Part shown: positions 1 through 8,778 of the stretch, in pieces | How the letters are laid out: every line of letters starts with the position of its first letter | Numbering within the stretch: the first letter of the stretch is position 1 | Source of the DNA: Amphimedon queenslandica | Taxonomy: Eukaryota; Porifera; Demospongiae; Haplosclerida; Niphatidae | Reading direction: 5' to 3' | Length of the DNA stretch: 25,156 bases | Assembly: GCF_000090795.2 (NCBI RefSeq) | Contig: NW_003546301.1 | Coordinates: 323,702-348,857 of the forward strand | The notes under the pieces: generated by a model | What the model was told of the DNA's origin: nothing | Seen by the model: the letters and a program-made list of their open reading frames with translations, nothing else | Databases searched by the model: none | Made by a program: the position numbers and the translations under genes

Positions 1-15
1 GTACAGAACACTTAC

Positions 16-685
16 TTGTGCTCCTCCTTTTAGTATAATTCATCCTTCTGAGCAGTGAAGTGGCCCAAGCCTTACTTAATGTGGCAGAGCCACCAAACTC
101 AGCTAATCTGGTTCTATCTTGGCTTAATAAAATCCCCCTTGCTCCAGCTCTAACAATGGCTGTACTCACGGCTCCACCTACTCTCCGAGTATCAGCAATG
201 TATTTCTGAACCATTAAATCTATTTTATCTCCTAACAGTAGCTTTCTTCCTCTCTTCACATTCAGCGCTGAAATTGTGGTGTCTCGGCTTTCAAATTCAG
301 CCCCAGCATGTTTTGCTTCCAGTTCCAACTTATGTTGATTCTTAAACAATCTGACAGTGCTTTCATTAATCTTTACTTTCATTTCTTGACTGAACTTTAG
401 TTTAGCTGCCTGTACACCATTCGAAAGGGCATATCTTCCGATATCGGCACGTTCCTTAGACATATACTTATGATAGCTACCCCGCCGACTTTTTGAGGTA
501 AGTTGCCTAACCTCTTTATTAGCAGCTACTATTGCCAAAGATGGCACCTCTCTGGATAATATCCCACTAGGATTAGGTATCTTAGATGAATTGGGAAATC
601 TCACACAGTACTTCAAAATCGACATACTAGCAGCTGTGTCTCCTCTCAGTTCGATCTCTGACTTATTGCTATTAACATGTGTCAT
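16..685 (-). CDS. First coding exon of a pogo/Jerky-type DDE transposase (partial)
   Basis: An open frame of 223 codons starts at the ATG at 685 and reads without a stop to a perfect splice donor, GTAAGT, at 15-10; the rest of the gene lies beyond the left edge. The protein would bind the ends of its own transposon through helix-turn-helix domains. Residues about 66-125 form a first DNA-binding region containing RRGSYHKYMSKERADIGRYA and a downstream INESTVR motif. Residues about 144-222 resemble a CENP-B-like second domain (KRGRKLLLGDKID, then EFGGSATLSKAWATSLLRRM). In this family the DDE catalytic core follows in later exons, so it is not visible here. The frame is intact, unlike almost every other element in the window, which suggests a younger copy. 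Assignment to the pogo/Jerky group is from remembered family patterns; that it is a transposase of this general type is fairly secure. Confidence 0.75.
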
Positions 686-762
686 GTTTTTATAAAAATT
701 ATATAGTACAAAAATTATATAACAATTTTTTTAAAAGATAACACATTTTTAAAGTTTTAATT

Positions 763-823
763 TTTCGCGAATTTCTCATCTCGCGAAATAAAAGTTACAG
801 TAAAAATATCCGGATATACGGTA
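763..823. repeat. Probable terminal region of the pogo-like element
   Basis: Upstream of the transposase start lies a short inverted pair, TTTCGCGA at 763-770 and TCGCGAAA at 781-788, followed by TATCCGGATATACGGTA ending at 823. Read on the minus strand, the outer end is TACCGTATATCCGG, which fits a TA target followed by a terminal repeat beginning CCGTATATCC. The other end is outside the window, so the boundary is inferred. Confidence 0.4.
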
Positions 824-1006
824 CAGCAAGAGTTGATAAGGAGGAAGGAGAGTGTCTAACTGCCTTATACTGCTAAAGATATGTGTGCGTAGAAGTCTTT
901 CACAGTTTGTTTAGGACCTTCTTTGACCTGTTTAAACATCAGCAGCCATGACAGTAAATGGGTGTGTTTTTAATAACCTATATGGTGCACCTACCCACAT
1001 GCAGTC

Positions 1007-1339
1007 ATGATCTTTCAAAAGGAAGAGTCAGAACTACAGCACAATCCAGATGATCATGACCGTTACAACAATTTGAAAGCATCTAATCTTGATGAGCGCC
1101 ATTCCGCACACCTAAGTGCCCTAAAGCATCAAGTAAGAGGACATGGAGTCAAGAGTCAGAAGCCCCTGCTCCGGTAAACTCAAATCTGTAATACTGTGTT
1201 TTTAAGATTAACAGCTGTTAACAGTCCTGTGTCAAAAGTAGATGTACCACATATTCCTTTACTTCCTTACTCTTGATGTTGCAGGTCCAAAAGGACCAGA
1301 CTAAAGGAGGATGATCAAGAGCTTTTCATGCGTCAATAA
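1007..1339 (+). CDS. Possible two-exon open reading frame (3' end of an unknown gene)
   Basis: Exon 1 can run from an acceptor (ACATGCAG ending at 1004) to 1173, where a GTAAAC donor follows. Exon 2 begins after GATGTTGCAG at 1285 and ends at the TAA at 1337-1339. The spliced frame is open, gives about 73 residues from the ATG at 1007, and is very hydrophilic with many charged residues (for example EESELQHNPDDHDRYNNLKA). The end is basic then acidic, finishing DDQELFMRQ. I do not recognise the family. An upstream exon is likely because the ATG sits two bases after an acceptor-like AG. It could be the tail of a host gene or chance; splice fit and open frame are the only support. Confidence 0.3.
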
Positions 1340-1385
1340 CAAACATCGTTTGTGTGCTTTGAAACTAGAAATCTCTTGAAAGTGG

Positions 1386-1619
1386 TGTAGTGAACTGAAT
1401 TGATACTATACTCTTGGTATTATGTAGTGCATGTACAATAATTTATGTATTACTATATTACGATTACAATATGTTATTATGTGTATGAGTGCGCATGCTC
1501 AGAACAGGAGCATGTGTGTGTGTGTGAGTCTCTCTGTCCTTAATTATTATTTTTGCTGTTGTTCTCTCTGTTGTTTTGATTCAGTATAAAACAATTTACA
1601 AGGTGATACTTATTATATT
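1386..1619 (+). repeat. Possible 5' LTR and leader of the Gypsy-type element
   Basis: This AT-rich stretch lies just before the Gag-like start. It begins TGTAGTGAAC, carries a (GT)n run at about 1513-1526 and a TATAAA at 1585-1590, and ends near a TTGGCACAGTGAG sequence resembling the primer-binding junction of some Gypsy elements. No second LTR was found downstream, so both ends are uncertain. Confidence 0.35.
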
Positions 1620-1652
1620 GGCACAGTGAGTAACTTAGGCTCATCTCCCATA

Positions 1653-3905
1653 ATGGCCAACAGACCTGTTATCTTTCCTGATGACTTCTCTGGATCGGAG
1701 TCTTCATGGGAACCATGGATAGTTCACTTCAAGAACTGTGCGGTAGTGAATAATTTGGATGCTGAAAAGAAACTGGCCTTTTTTAAGGTCAGACTAGTCG
1801 GGAGAGTGCAGGCAGTTTTCAAGATGCTACCAGCTGCTAAGACTGACACTGATGATAATGCTCTGGTGGCTTTGAAGGCTCATTTCGAACCTCCGGCGAA
1901 GTATACATAGCTGATTTCTCCAAAAGAAAATGCCAGCCTGCAGAGTCGTGGCCCATGGAGTTACAGACACTGGCCGAGAAGGTTTATCTGAACATCGATG
2001 GGTCTGCCTTAGAACAAATCGCTTTAAGTCAGTTTCTCATGGGTATCACAGAGGGCCAGGTCTCTTTTGCTGTTGAGCATGAGGTTCCTAAAACACTGGA
2101 TGAAGCAGTGATGCAAACAGAAGCTCACTTATCCACCTCTCGCATTGCCGCATCAACTGTGATTGGAGAGGAGGCTGTAGTAGCTGCAACTGTACCACCA
2201 TCAAAAGAAAACACTCACTTTTATGGTTAGTGTTTTGACCAAAAAGCTGCAGAAGTTGGAAGCCAGGCTGGACCACCCACCTAGACCACAAAGTAGACCC
2301 CCACCCGAGAGACTACCACAACAGAGGCGGGACCCAAATTCAGTGATATGTTTTAATTGCAAGCAACCAGGACATTACTCCAGGGGTTGTGTAGCTCCTG
2401 GACGCAGACGGCAGCAGGGAAACGACCAGCCATCAGCCCACAATGATGGGTCACATGGCTGAGGGTACTATTGCTGTGACCCCTAATACTCCAGGGACTA
2501 TTACACCCGCACTTGTCAATCCAACTGCTACATATCACATTCCAGTAACATTACATGACCACAATTATTTCTTTCTCTTTGATGCAGGTGCTGGAGTAAC
2601 GTTACTATCATCTGTATGGCAGAAGTGCTGTTCTGGTAATGGTAGCATGTCAACAACACTGCACCAACTTGTCAGTGTTACTAGAAGTCCCTTACCTGTA
2701 AGAGGCTCTGTGAAATTACCTATTAGAATCAGTAAGAATCAGTTCCAAGTGCCAATGATCATTGTAGATAATCTTATAGAACAAGGTATTGTTGGACTTG
2801 ATTTCTTGCAAATGTATGACTGTATTATTGACTTTAAGTATGTTTGTTACACTTATCAGAGGATCACTTGCCCTCAAACCACTAACAACAGGATCATCTT
2901 CTACAGTTTTCAATGCTGCTTTGAAAGAGACTACAACAGTACCACCGCTGTCTGAAGTGGAGGTAGCAATATCTGCTGCTAAATTCCAGTATCAGGTTGG
3001 AGTTTGGTTGTTGGAAGATCAGCTAGCCAAGACTCATAAGCAAGTGATTCCCACTCATTCAATTGTTTCACCTGGCTATCAAGTAATTACTCGCCTGATC
3101 AATCTCACCAAAGTTACTACTATTTTTAAGAAAGGAAGTAAAATAGCTGTCCTTAGCCAGTTACCTTCAGATTTATGTAGTCCTTAGGCAATTCAAACTA
3201 AATTACTTGTTTTACGGATTTTTTTCTCTAAAATAGAGCAGGCCGGTCGGAATAAATTAAAATATAAAAAATGAAATTAATTAACGACTCATTAATTAAC
3301 TTTAATAATTGTTAGTTAACCACAACTTTTTAAAACAAACTATCAAAATACTCTAGCAACTTCTGTGAGTGCAGGCTTATTTAACAGGAATGGCTGCTCT
3401 AACAAGTCCCAAACAGTAGATGCCACAGAGGTTTGACATACAGTGGAAGGTAAGATAGAGGAGCTTGCTTTTTTAACAGTAACAAATATATTTAGTGCCA
3501 TTTTGAATCTAGCCACACCCACCACGTGGTACTGCGCATACGCATTAGAAAATTTAAATTTATTTTGATTTTCCAAAAATTGGAGTCTGTCGGATCCGTA
3601 AACCAAGTAATTTTATTGGAACTGCCTTATTTAAAGGATATTGCAGAGGAACAATGTCAGTTCCTATGGGAGCTAGCTCAGAAGAGTCATACTTTGGCAA
3701 CTAAAGAAAGACAGTAGCTATATAAACTCCTCTTCTACTCTGACCTTTTTGCCTTTGATGATACTACACTGGGACGCACTAGTGTTGTTAAGCATACTAT
3801 TGATGCAGGAGATGCAACCCCAATTTGAGTTTCACCATGAAGGTTACTCAGATGTTACCAGGAGGAAGCTGCTACACTGTTGCAGCAGATGCTAACAAAG
3901 CAAAA
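1653..3905 (+). pseudogene. Broken Ty3/Gypsy-type gag-protease-pol fragment
   Basis: The likely start is the ATG at 1653 (MANRPVIF), giving a Gag-like segment to about 1900. The frame changes near 1898 and Gag continues to about 2215, changes again, and reads through a zinc knuckle of the C-x2-C-x4-H-x4-C type (CFNCKQPGHYSRGC, about 2349-2390). After another shift near 2450 comes a retropepsin-like region with FLFDAGAGVTLL, where the usual active-site Thr/Ser is Ala, and the GLDFL motif near 2795. A further shift near 2840 leads into the protease-RT linker, which stops at 3187. Homology resumes at about 3620, passes a TAG at 3715-3717, continues through DDTTLGRT (about 3759) and fades near 3905. 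RT, RNase H and integrase are absent. Four or more shifts plus stops make it non-functional. The Gypsy assignment rests on motif order and is fairly secure. Confidence 0.8.
3188..3605. other. AT-rich interruption inside the Gypsy-type remnant
   Basis: The protease-RT linker is open to 3187 and family-like sequence resumes after about 3605, so this stretch appears to interrupt the element. It is AT-rich with many TTAATTAA-like words and contains CACCACGTGGTACTGCGCATACGC, similar to a piece of the hAT-like MITE at 5908-6226. I could not define matching ends or a target duplication. Confidence 0.35.
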
Positions 3906-5907
3906 TTTTGTGTACTATTGTTATTATTTTTGTCTCAATTATTTGTTTAGGTTTCCGAAGTCACATTACACTTGATTACAGACTCAGTGTTCTAAAGCAT
4001 GTTGCAATGCATATGCTTAATTTTACAGTGTCACTTGATGAAGGTATATGTATACTCAAAATGAATTACCCTAATTTGCCTGTTTTGTTTAGCTTCTCTT
4101 GCATATACCTTGTCCTTTACCTACAGGTAGCAGGGCCGCTATGGCTGTATTTATAGTTCTTGGGAATGAAGCGTCTTGACCTGGTTGCTTGCTGACATTA
4201 CTAGTGTACAGTTAGTACTGGAGATGCAAGCCATAGCAATCACCAATTTACGGAATATTGATAATAAAGGGAAACAATAATTATTTGATTTTATTCTAAG
4301 ACACACAAAAGTATCTCCACAACAAAAAAGGCAAATTAAGGTAATTTGTTAAGCTACTAAGTGCTAATGTTCAGTAAATTCAAGAAATGCTACAAGCTAA
4401 TGAGTGTTAATGTAATGGGAGTTATTAACTTTTTAGATACATTAGTAGTATTTTAAATTTAGAAAGAATCATAAATAATCTTATTCTCAATAGAATACTT
4501 AAGATGGGTGTTGAGCTGTTGATTATGTTAATCAAAATGGGTATCGTATAACTAAAATTATTTGTGGCCCAAATTTATTGTGAATTTTGCTCGAAAGTAG
4601 AATTAGCAAAAATCTATTTTATATATTTTAACACGGCCAAAAAGCAGAAAATTGTAAAATTTAAGGATTTTGGATTGGTGAAATTTTTGTTATGAAATTT
4701 ACTTGTATTCCTTAACCTTTATTTCAAACAATTGTTAATACTTATATGTGGCTGAAAGAAATCATCCTTGGACTATGCTAGTTGTGTAGTAGATTTTATG
4801 TGTAAAGTAATACGATGTAAGTTATACTGACTCATTAGTGGCACTTATTGTAAATGACATTAATACATTATTTCTTATGATTACTTAGAATTTCTTTTAC
4901 TTTTAGGGAATACATTCAGAAAAGGTGTTACAGTACTTACATACTTAGAATGTATGAAAAGAATGTTGGATGTAGCTCAGTTAAATGTAAGCAAGTGGCA
5001 TCACCACTGCAACGGAGCAGTGGTGTTGACTGTGGCATATGTGTATCTTGTAGCCAGACATTTCTGTGGCCCAAAATTTTTGTAAATTGCCTTTTTGCAG
5101 ATTTTTTCACAAAATCACCATGCCTTATACTACATGTTTGTCCTAATTTTTATGGATTCAATTCTGCTTTTTTTAAATCTGCAAAATCAGCAGAAATTTT
5201 TGACCATGAAATTGCCCAAATGTTTGTTTTTGAATTAATTTTTTTCTTTTCAGCAGGTAACATTTTACTTGGCTTAACTTAATGTTACACGAGTATATTC
5301 ACAGGTCAGTAATAACTCTTTTTGCTGTAAAAAAATATTTTGTTTTCTGTAGAAGGACAGTCCTAACCGATTATATTTCGAGATGAAAATATGCTGTAAT
5401 ATTGTTTGTAAACAATAATGGAAAATATTTTTTTACATTTATTACTAATATTGCTTATTCCTTGTAGACTCAACAGAGTAAACTTGAGAGCAAAAGAGTG
5501 GTTGAGCAAGCAGTTGTTTATGTTTGCGATGAACTATTCTTTATTGCGTGATTTATGAACATTACAAGTTGATGTGCAATGAAATCAGTATTATGCATGT
5601 GCAGCTTCTACCCACACAAATAATTGGACCCAATTCTGTCTCTAATGGCATGTAACTTCTCTGTGGCAGCCATTGTAAATCACGTGGTCAATCCTCCTAC
5701 GCCTATAATTTGTGTGAATGTGTGAAATAGTATATTCCTGGATACCAAAGAAGTATACTGATATAAACAATACGCTGTGATGTAGCAGGCTACTATAAGT
5801 GCATAGGATACTCTCCCTAATATTATGTACTCTTGTTGATATTTATATAAAAAACATAAACCATTATTTCAGGTTATTTATGTAGTGGATTATTAACCCA
5901 CTATGGA
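3906..5907. other. Gene-free AT-rich stretch
   Basis: Only low-complexity open frames occur here, none with recognisable domains. Two similar words, TGTGGCCCAAATTTATTGTG (about 4563) and TGTGGCCCAAAATTTTTGT (about 5068), lie in the same orientation about 500 bases apart and hint at an old repeat. A short inverted pair, ATCACCACTGC and GCAGTGGTG, lies near 5000-5025. I see no RNA gene. Confidence 0.5.
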
Positions 5908-6226
5908 TTAGTGATGGGCAATTTTGAGTCTGGAGTATTTGATCCTTCGATTCCAAATGGAATCGTACTGGTAGAGAAAGAGAAGTGGGAATCAGAATTA
6001 AGCCACACCAAACCACACCTATTAATATTAATACTAGTTAATAAATTGGTAGTTAACACCTAAATTATTCATTATTATTGCATTTTTATTGCTCTAATTG
6101 ATACCACGTGGCTTTGCACATGCGCAGATGTAGTACTTGGAAGCAGTATTTGATTCCATCGATTGCACTCTCAAAAGTATTCAGAATTGGAATCGAATGC
6201 AAATTTATGGATTCACCCATCTCTAA
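5908..6226. mobile_element. hAT-like MITE
   Basis: The left end TTAGTGATGGG (5908-5918) and right end CCCATCTCTAA (6216-6226) are inverted copies with one mismatch in 11. The interior has paired subterminal words such as GGAATCG on both sides and no coding potential. Terminal repeats of the TAGNGATGGG type are seen in hAT-derived MITEs. The flanking 8-mers do not match, so no target duplication is claimed. Confidence 0.6.
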
Positions 6227-6556
6227 CATTTGCTTACTGAAATAAATAGACAAATTAGTTTACATCATGATCAAAACAATACTTTTCATTGTTGTCCAAA
6301 TTACTCTGCTCTTTTTTACGTTTTTGTCTCCTATATCTGTATATGGGTCACAACAGTCATGATTCTATTCAACAGTACAAAAAAATTTAATGTAATAACA
6401 ATGTTTGACATTAAGTTGCTGAGATTTGGACGAATCATTCTAAAATTGACGATTGTCTTTTTAAGTCGAAAAGTTCATGTGTGCTGACATATTGCCACTT
6501 ATCGAAATACATATTATTTATTGGACCACTGTTGTCTTTTACTGGTATTTTAGGTA

Positions 6557-6816
6557 CCGTATTTCCTTAAATAAAAGCCCGGGCGTCTATTTCCTAAAAT
6601 GGTATTTGGACCTCGAAAAAATATATAAAAAAAATAAAAAAACTTAGGCCCAGAGCGGGGTTCGAACCCGTGAGCTCATGCTTTTGACTTCTGGAACTTC
6701 AGGCATTATCCACTAGACTACTGAGTCACTCCTAGGCTAGTGTTGCGTATTTATAGTTAAATTGTATTGCTACCCCGGCGTTTATTCAAATGCGGCTTCT
6801 ATTTAAGGATTTACGG
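6557..6816. mobile_element. MITE with CCGTA-type terminal inverted repeats
   Basis: The left end CCGTATTTCCTTAAATAAAA and the inverted right end CCGTAAATCCTTAAATAGAA match over 23 bases with three differences. TA precedes the left end; CA follows the right end, so one flank of a TA duplication would be mutated. The element has no open frame; a tRNA-like sequence sits inside it on the minus strand. The outer TACCGTATNTCC is shared with the end of the pogo-like element near 823, which suggests a non-autonomous relative. Confidence 0.7.
6644..6727 (-). pseudogene. tRNA-like sequence (degenerate) inside the MITE
   Basis: On the minus strand an A-box match TAGTCTAGTGG (6720-6710) is followed, about 40 bases on, by a perfect B-box GGTTCGAACCC (6668-6658) in a T-arm with four of five stem pairs. 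A T-rich run follows at about 6643-6612, which could terminate RNA polymerase III. The acceptor stem pairs poorly and the anticodon stem is weak, so I call it a tRNA pseudogene or tRNA-derived internal promoter, not a working tRNA. The anticodon cannot be named safely. Confidence 0.6.
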
Positions 6817-7136
6817 CACTTATGTGAATGATGGAGGAAGTGAGAAGGGAAGAATAAGTACATTGCAATGCATAATTGTAATAACAAAATCAATTTTTGA
6901 ATCATTCAAGATTTAAGTAACCATTATACATGACTATTTCTGTTGGTTTACAGCTATCAAACAGTAATTCACACAAGTGTCTATTATTAACAATATTGTC
7001 ACTTTATGACTGGATAATTGCCAGTAGAACAAGACAATGCTGGTTATTTTGTTTAGCATTATTAATTTATTAACTTCGATAAATTTTGTACCACCAAATT
7101 CTGTTAAAACAGGCTAACAAAACATCAAAAAAATTA
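6817..7136. other. Gene-free spacer between two MITEs
   Basis: AT-rich sequence with no open frame of interest and no repeat I can define. Confidence 0.5.
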
Positions 7137-7565
7137 CACTGGAACTTGTGCCAAAAGTCACCTGAGTAGTAAGGCCACCTCTCTATTGCAGCCACAAGTT
7201 AAAGTCCGATCGAGATCTGTACAAAAGGATGAGCTATTGACTTGTCTAATGCGTCCCTGTAAAATGCGTAAAGCGGCCGCTTGTGCAAGTCCGCTTTGGT
7301 CTGATAGAACTTTGCTACTCAGGCCAACTGGAAACCACACCCTTTATTAATTATTGTTGAGGTTATTATTTTTATCCAGTCTAATAATAAATTAATTATG
7401 ATGTATCAATCAATTCAATTAACTTACTTGACCTGTACAAACAGGCCAAGCCATTACTGAATGGTCAATGGCTATATTACAGAGGCTGACCTGTAATGCA
7501 GCCACCTGCATAATCAGGCCATTTAAAACTAGCCCAAGGGTGATTGGATTAAGCAGGTTCCACTG
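7137..7565. mobile_element. Tigger/pogo-type MITE flanked by TA
   Basis: The left end CACTGGAACTTGTG and the inverted right end CAGTGGAACCTGCT resemble the CAGTGGAACCTC ends of Tigger-like pogo elements, and the next block (AGTCACC against AATCACC) also pairs. TA dinucleotides at 7135-7136 and 7566-7567 flank it exactly, as expected for this superfamily. The interior repeats TGCAGCCAC and contains a GCGGCCGC island at about 7273-7280. There is no transposase; the small minus-strand open frame across it is not a gene. Confidence 0.75.
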
Positions 7566-8243
7566 TACAAGATAAGCAATATAGAACTGGCACAATAAAT
7601 TGTGATGAGACTAATTGAATACACTTTGAATTACTGACATTAAAACTGTCTCCCTGAAAACATTTTTTTCATAGCTTAATGATAATGGTGGTAACAGCAA
7701 ACAAATTTAGAGACAAATTCACTTTGACTACCTTAATAATAAACATGATCTTTGATTTTGTGATACCCTAGTATAATCATAAAACTATCAGAAAAATTTT
7801 ACTGCAAGCTGGGGTTCAGTGATGATGTGATTTTAGTTAAAGCCTTAATCAAAATGGCCACCAGTATGATTTTGTGACTATTGTTTAAATTAGCTGCTTT
7901 ATCTGGCAAATGAAGGTTTTAAGGTGGCGGATCTCCCTGTTAATCGTACTCACAGTTTGACTCACATTCATAGTTTACATAAAAACATTATTACCCTTGC
8001 AAAAACAACTTCTCTATTAATAAGCAATAGAACATGTTGGCACAGTTGGTGCAAGTTGTTTTAGATGTTTTATAAGAGATAGAGCAGCTATATGTGGTCT
8101 GTGAGAACTTCTTTTGCCAAAGACCCCACCTGTCAGGATTCATACAGAAACTTTTGTCAATTAGATTCTTTTTTGGTAAGTTGTAGCCCATTTTTACTCC
8201 ACTGATAGTCATATCTCATCTCTGGAGCCATCTATCACTAAAT
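7566..8243. other. Gene-free spacer before the EnSpm-like element
   Basis: AT-rich sequence without domains. A small minus-strand open frame at 7991-8212 has no recognisable motif and I do not accept it as a gene. The last three bases, AAT at 8241-8243, form the left copy of the direct repeat flanking the next element. Confidence 0.5.
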
Positions 8244-8289
8244 CACTAAATTGTTGAATTGAACCAGTTGTTAAAACTTTTACCATTTT

Positions 8290-8625
8290 TGTCATTTTGA
8301 CCGTGTGCAATGTTGACTAACAACTGTTTTGTTGTGTTCACAATGATTTGTTTCATAATTTAGATTTGCTATTTTAACAAATCACTGTTAAAATGAATTG
8401 AAATGTTGTAATTGCCATCATTCTATTTGATGACAATGTGCAAAGGTTAAAATGACAACTTATTTTTTAATTTTAATATTTATTGTTATTTTCACAATAA
8501 TTTGTTGTTTTGGAGATATACCGGTAAATGTTACTATGCAGCACATTGTTATTGTTGAACTAAATCAATTGCAATGTGAAATAAAAACCTTATTTGTCAA
8601 TTGAAATCTTTATTGTCATTTCAAC
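8290..8625. repeat. Left subterminal repeat arm of the EnSpm-like element
   Basis: Copies of a 12-base word close to GTTAAAATGACA occur on both strands: TGTCATTTTGAC (8290-8301), an ATTTTAACA word near 8371, GTTAAAATGAAT (8387-8398), GTTAAAATGACA (8446-8457) and TGTCATTTCAAC (8614-8625). CACTA transposases bind arrays of short subterminal repeats, so these are candidate transposase sites. Confidence 0.55.
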
Positions 8626-8778
8626 CAAATGCTAAAATAAACATATAATTTTTTCATTTTGAGAGCATATGTTATAAGACATACTTCATCTCCATTGTCA
8701 TTTTTGCAAATATAAGTTATTAAATGTAAAAAATTGCTATAATATTAACACTATAATTTAAGGCATATATAGGTGGAG

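Noticed and set aside
4950-5282. 110-residue plus-strand open frame with many Cys and Phe
   Set aside because: Low-complexity AT-rich sequence, no domain, and overlaps a word repeated 500 bases upstream; likely chance.
5908-6226. An 8-base target duplication around the hAT-like MITE
   Set aside because: The flanking 8-mers CTATGGAT and ACATTTGC do not match.
6230-6487. 85-residue plus-strand open frame that looks hydrophobic
   Set aside because: Hydrophobicity follows from AT-rich codons; no start context, splice site or family resemblance.
6644-6727. A working tRNA gene
   Set aside because: The acceptor stem pairs at only about four of seven positions and the anticodon stem is broken, although the A and B boxes are good.
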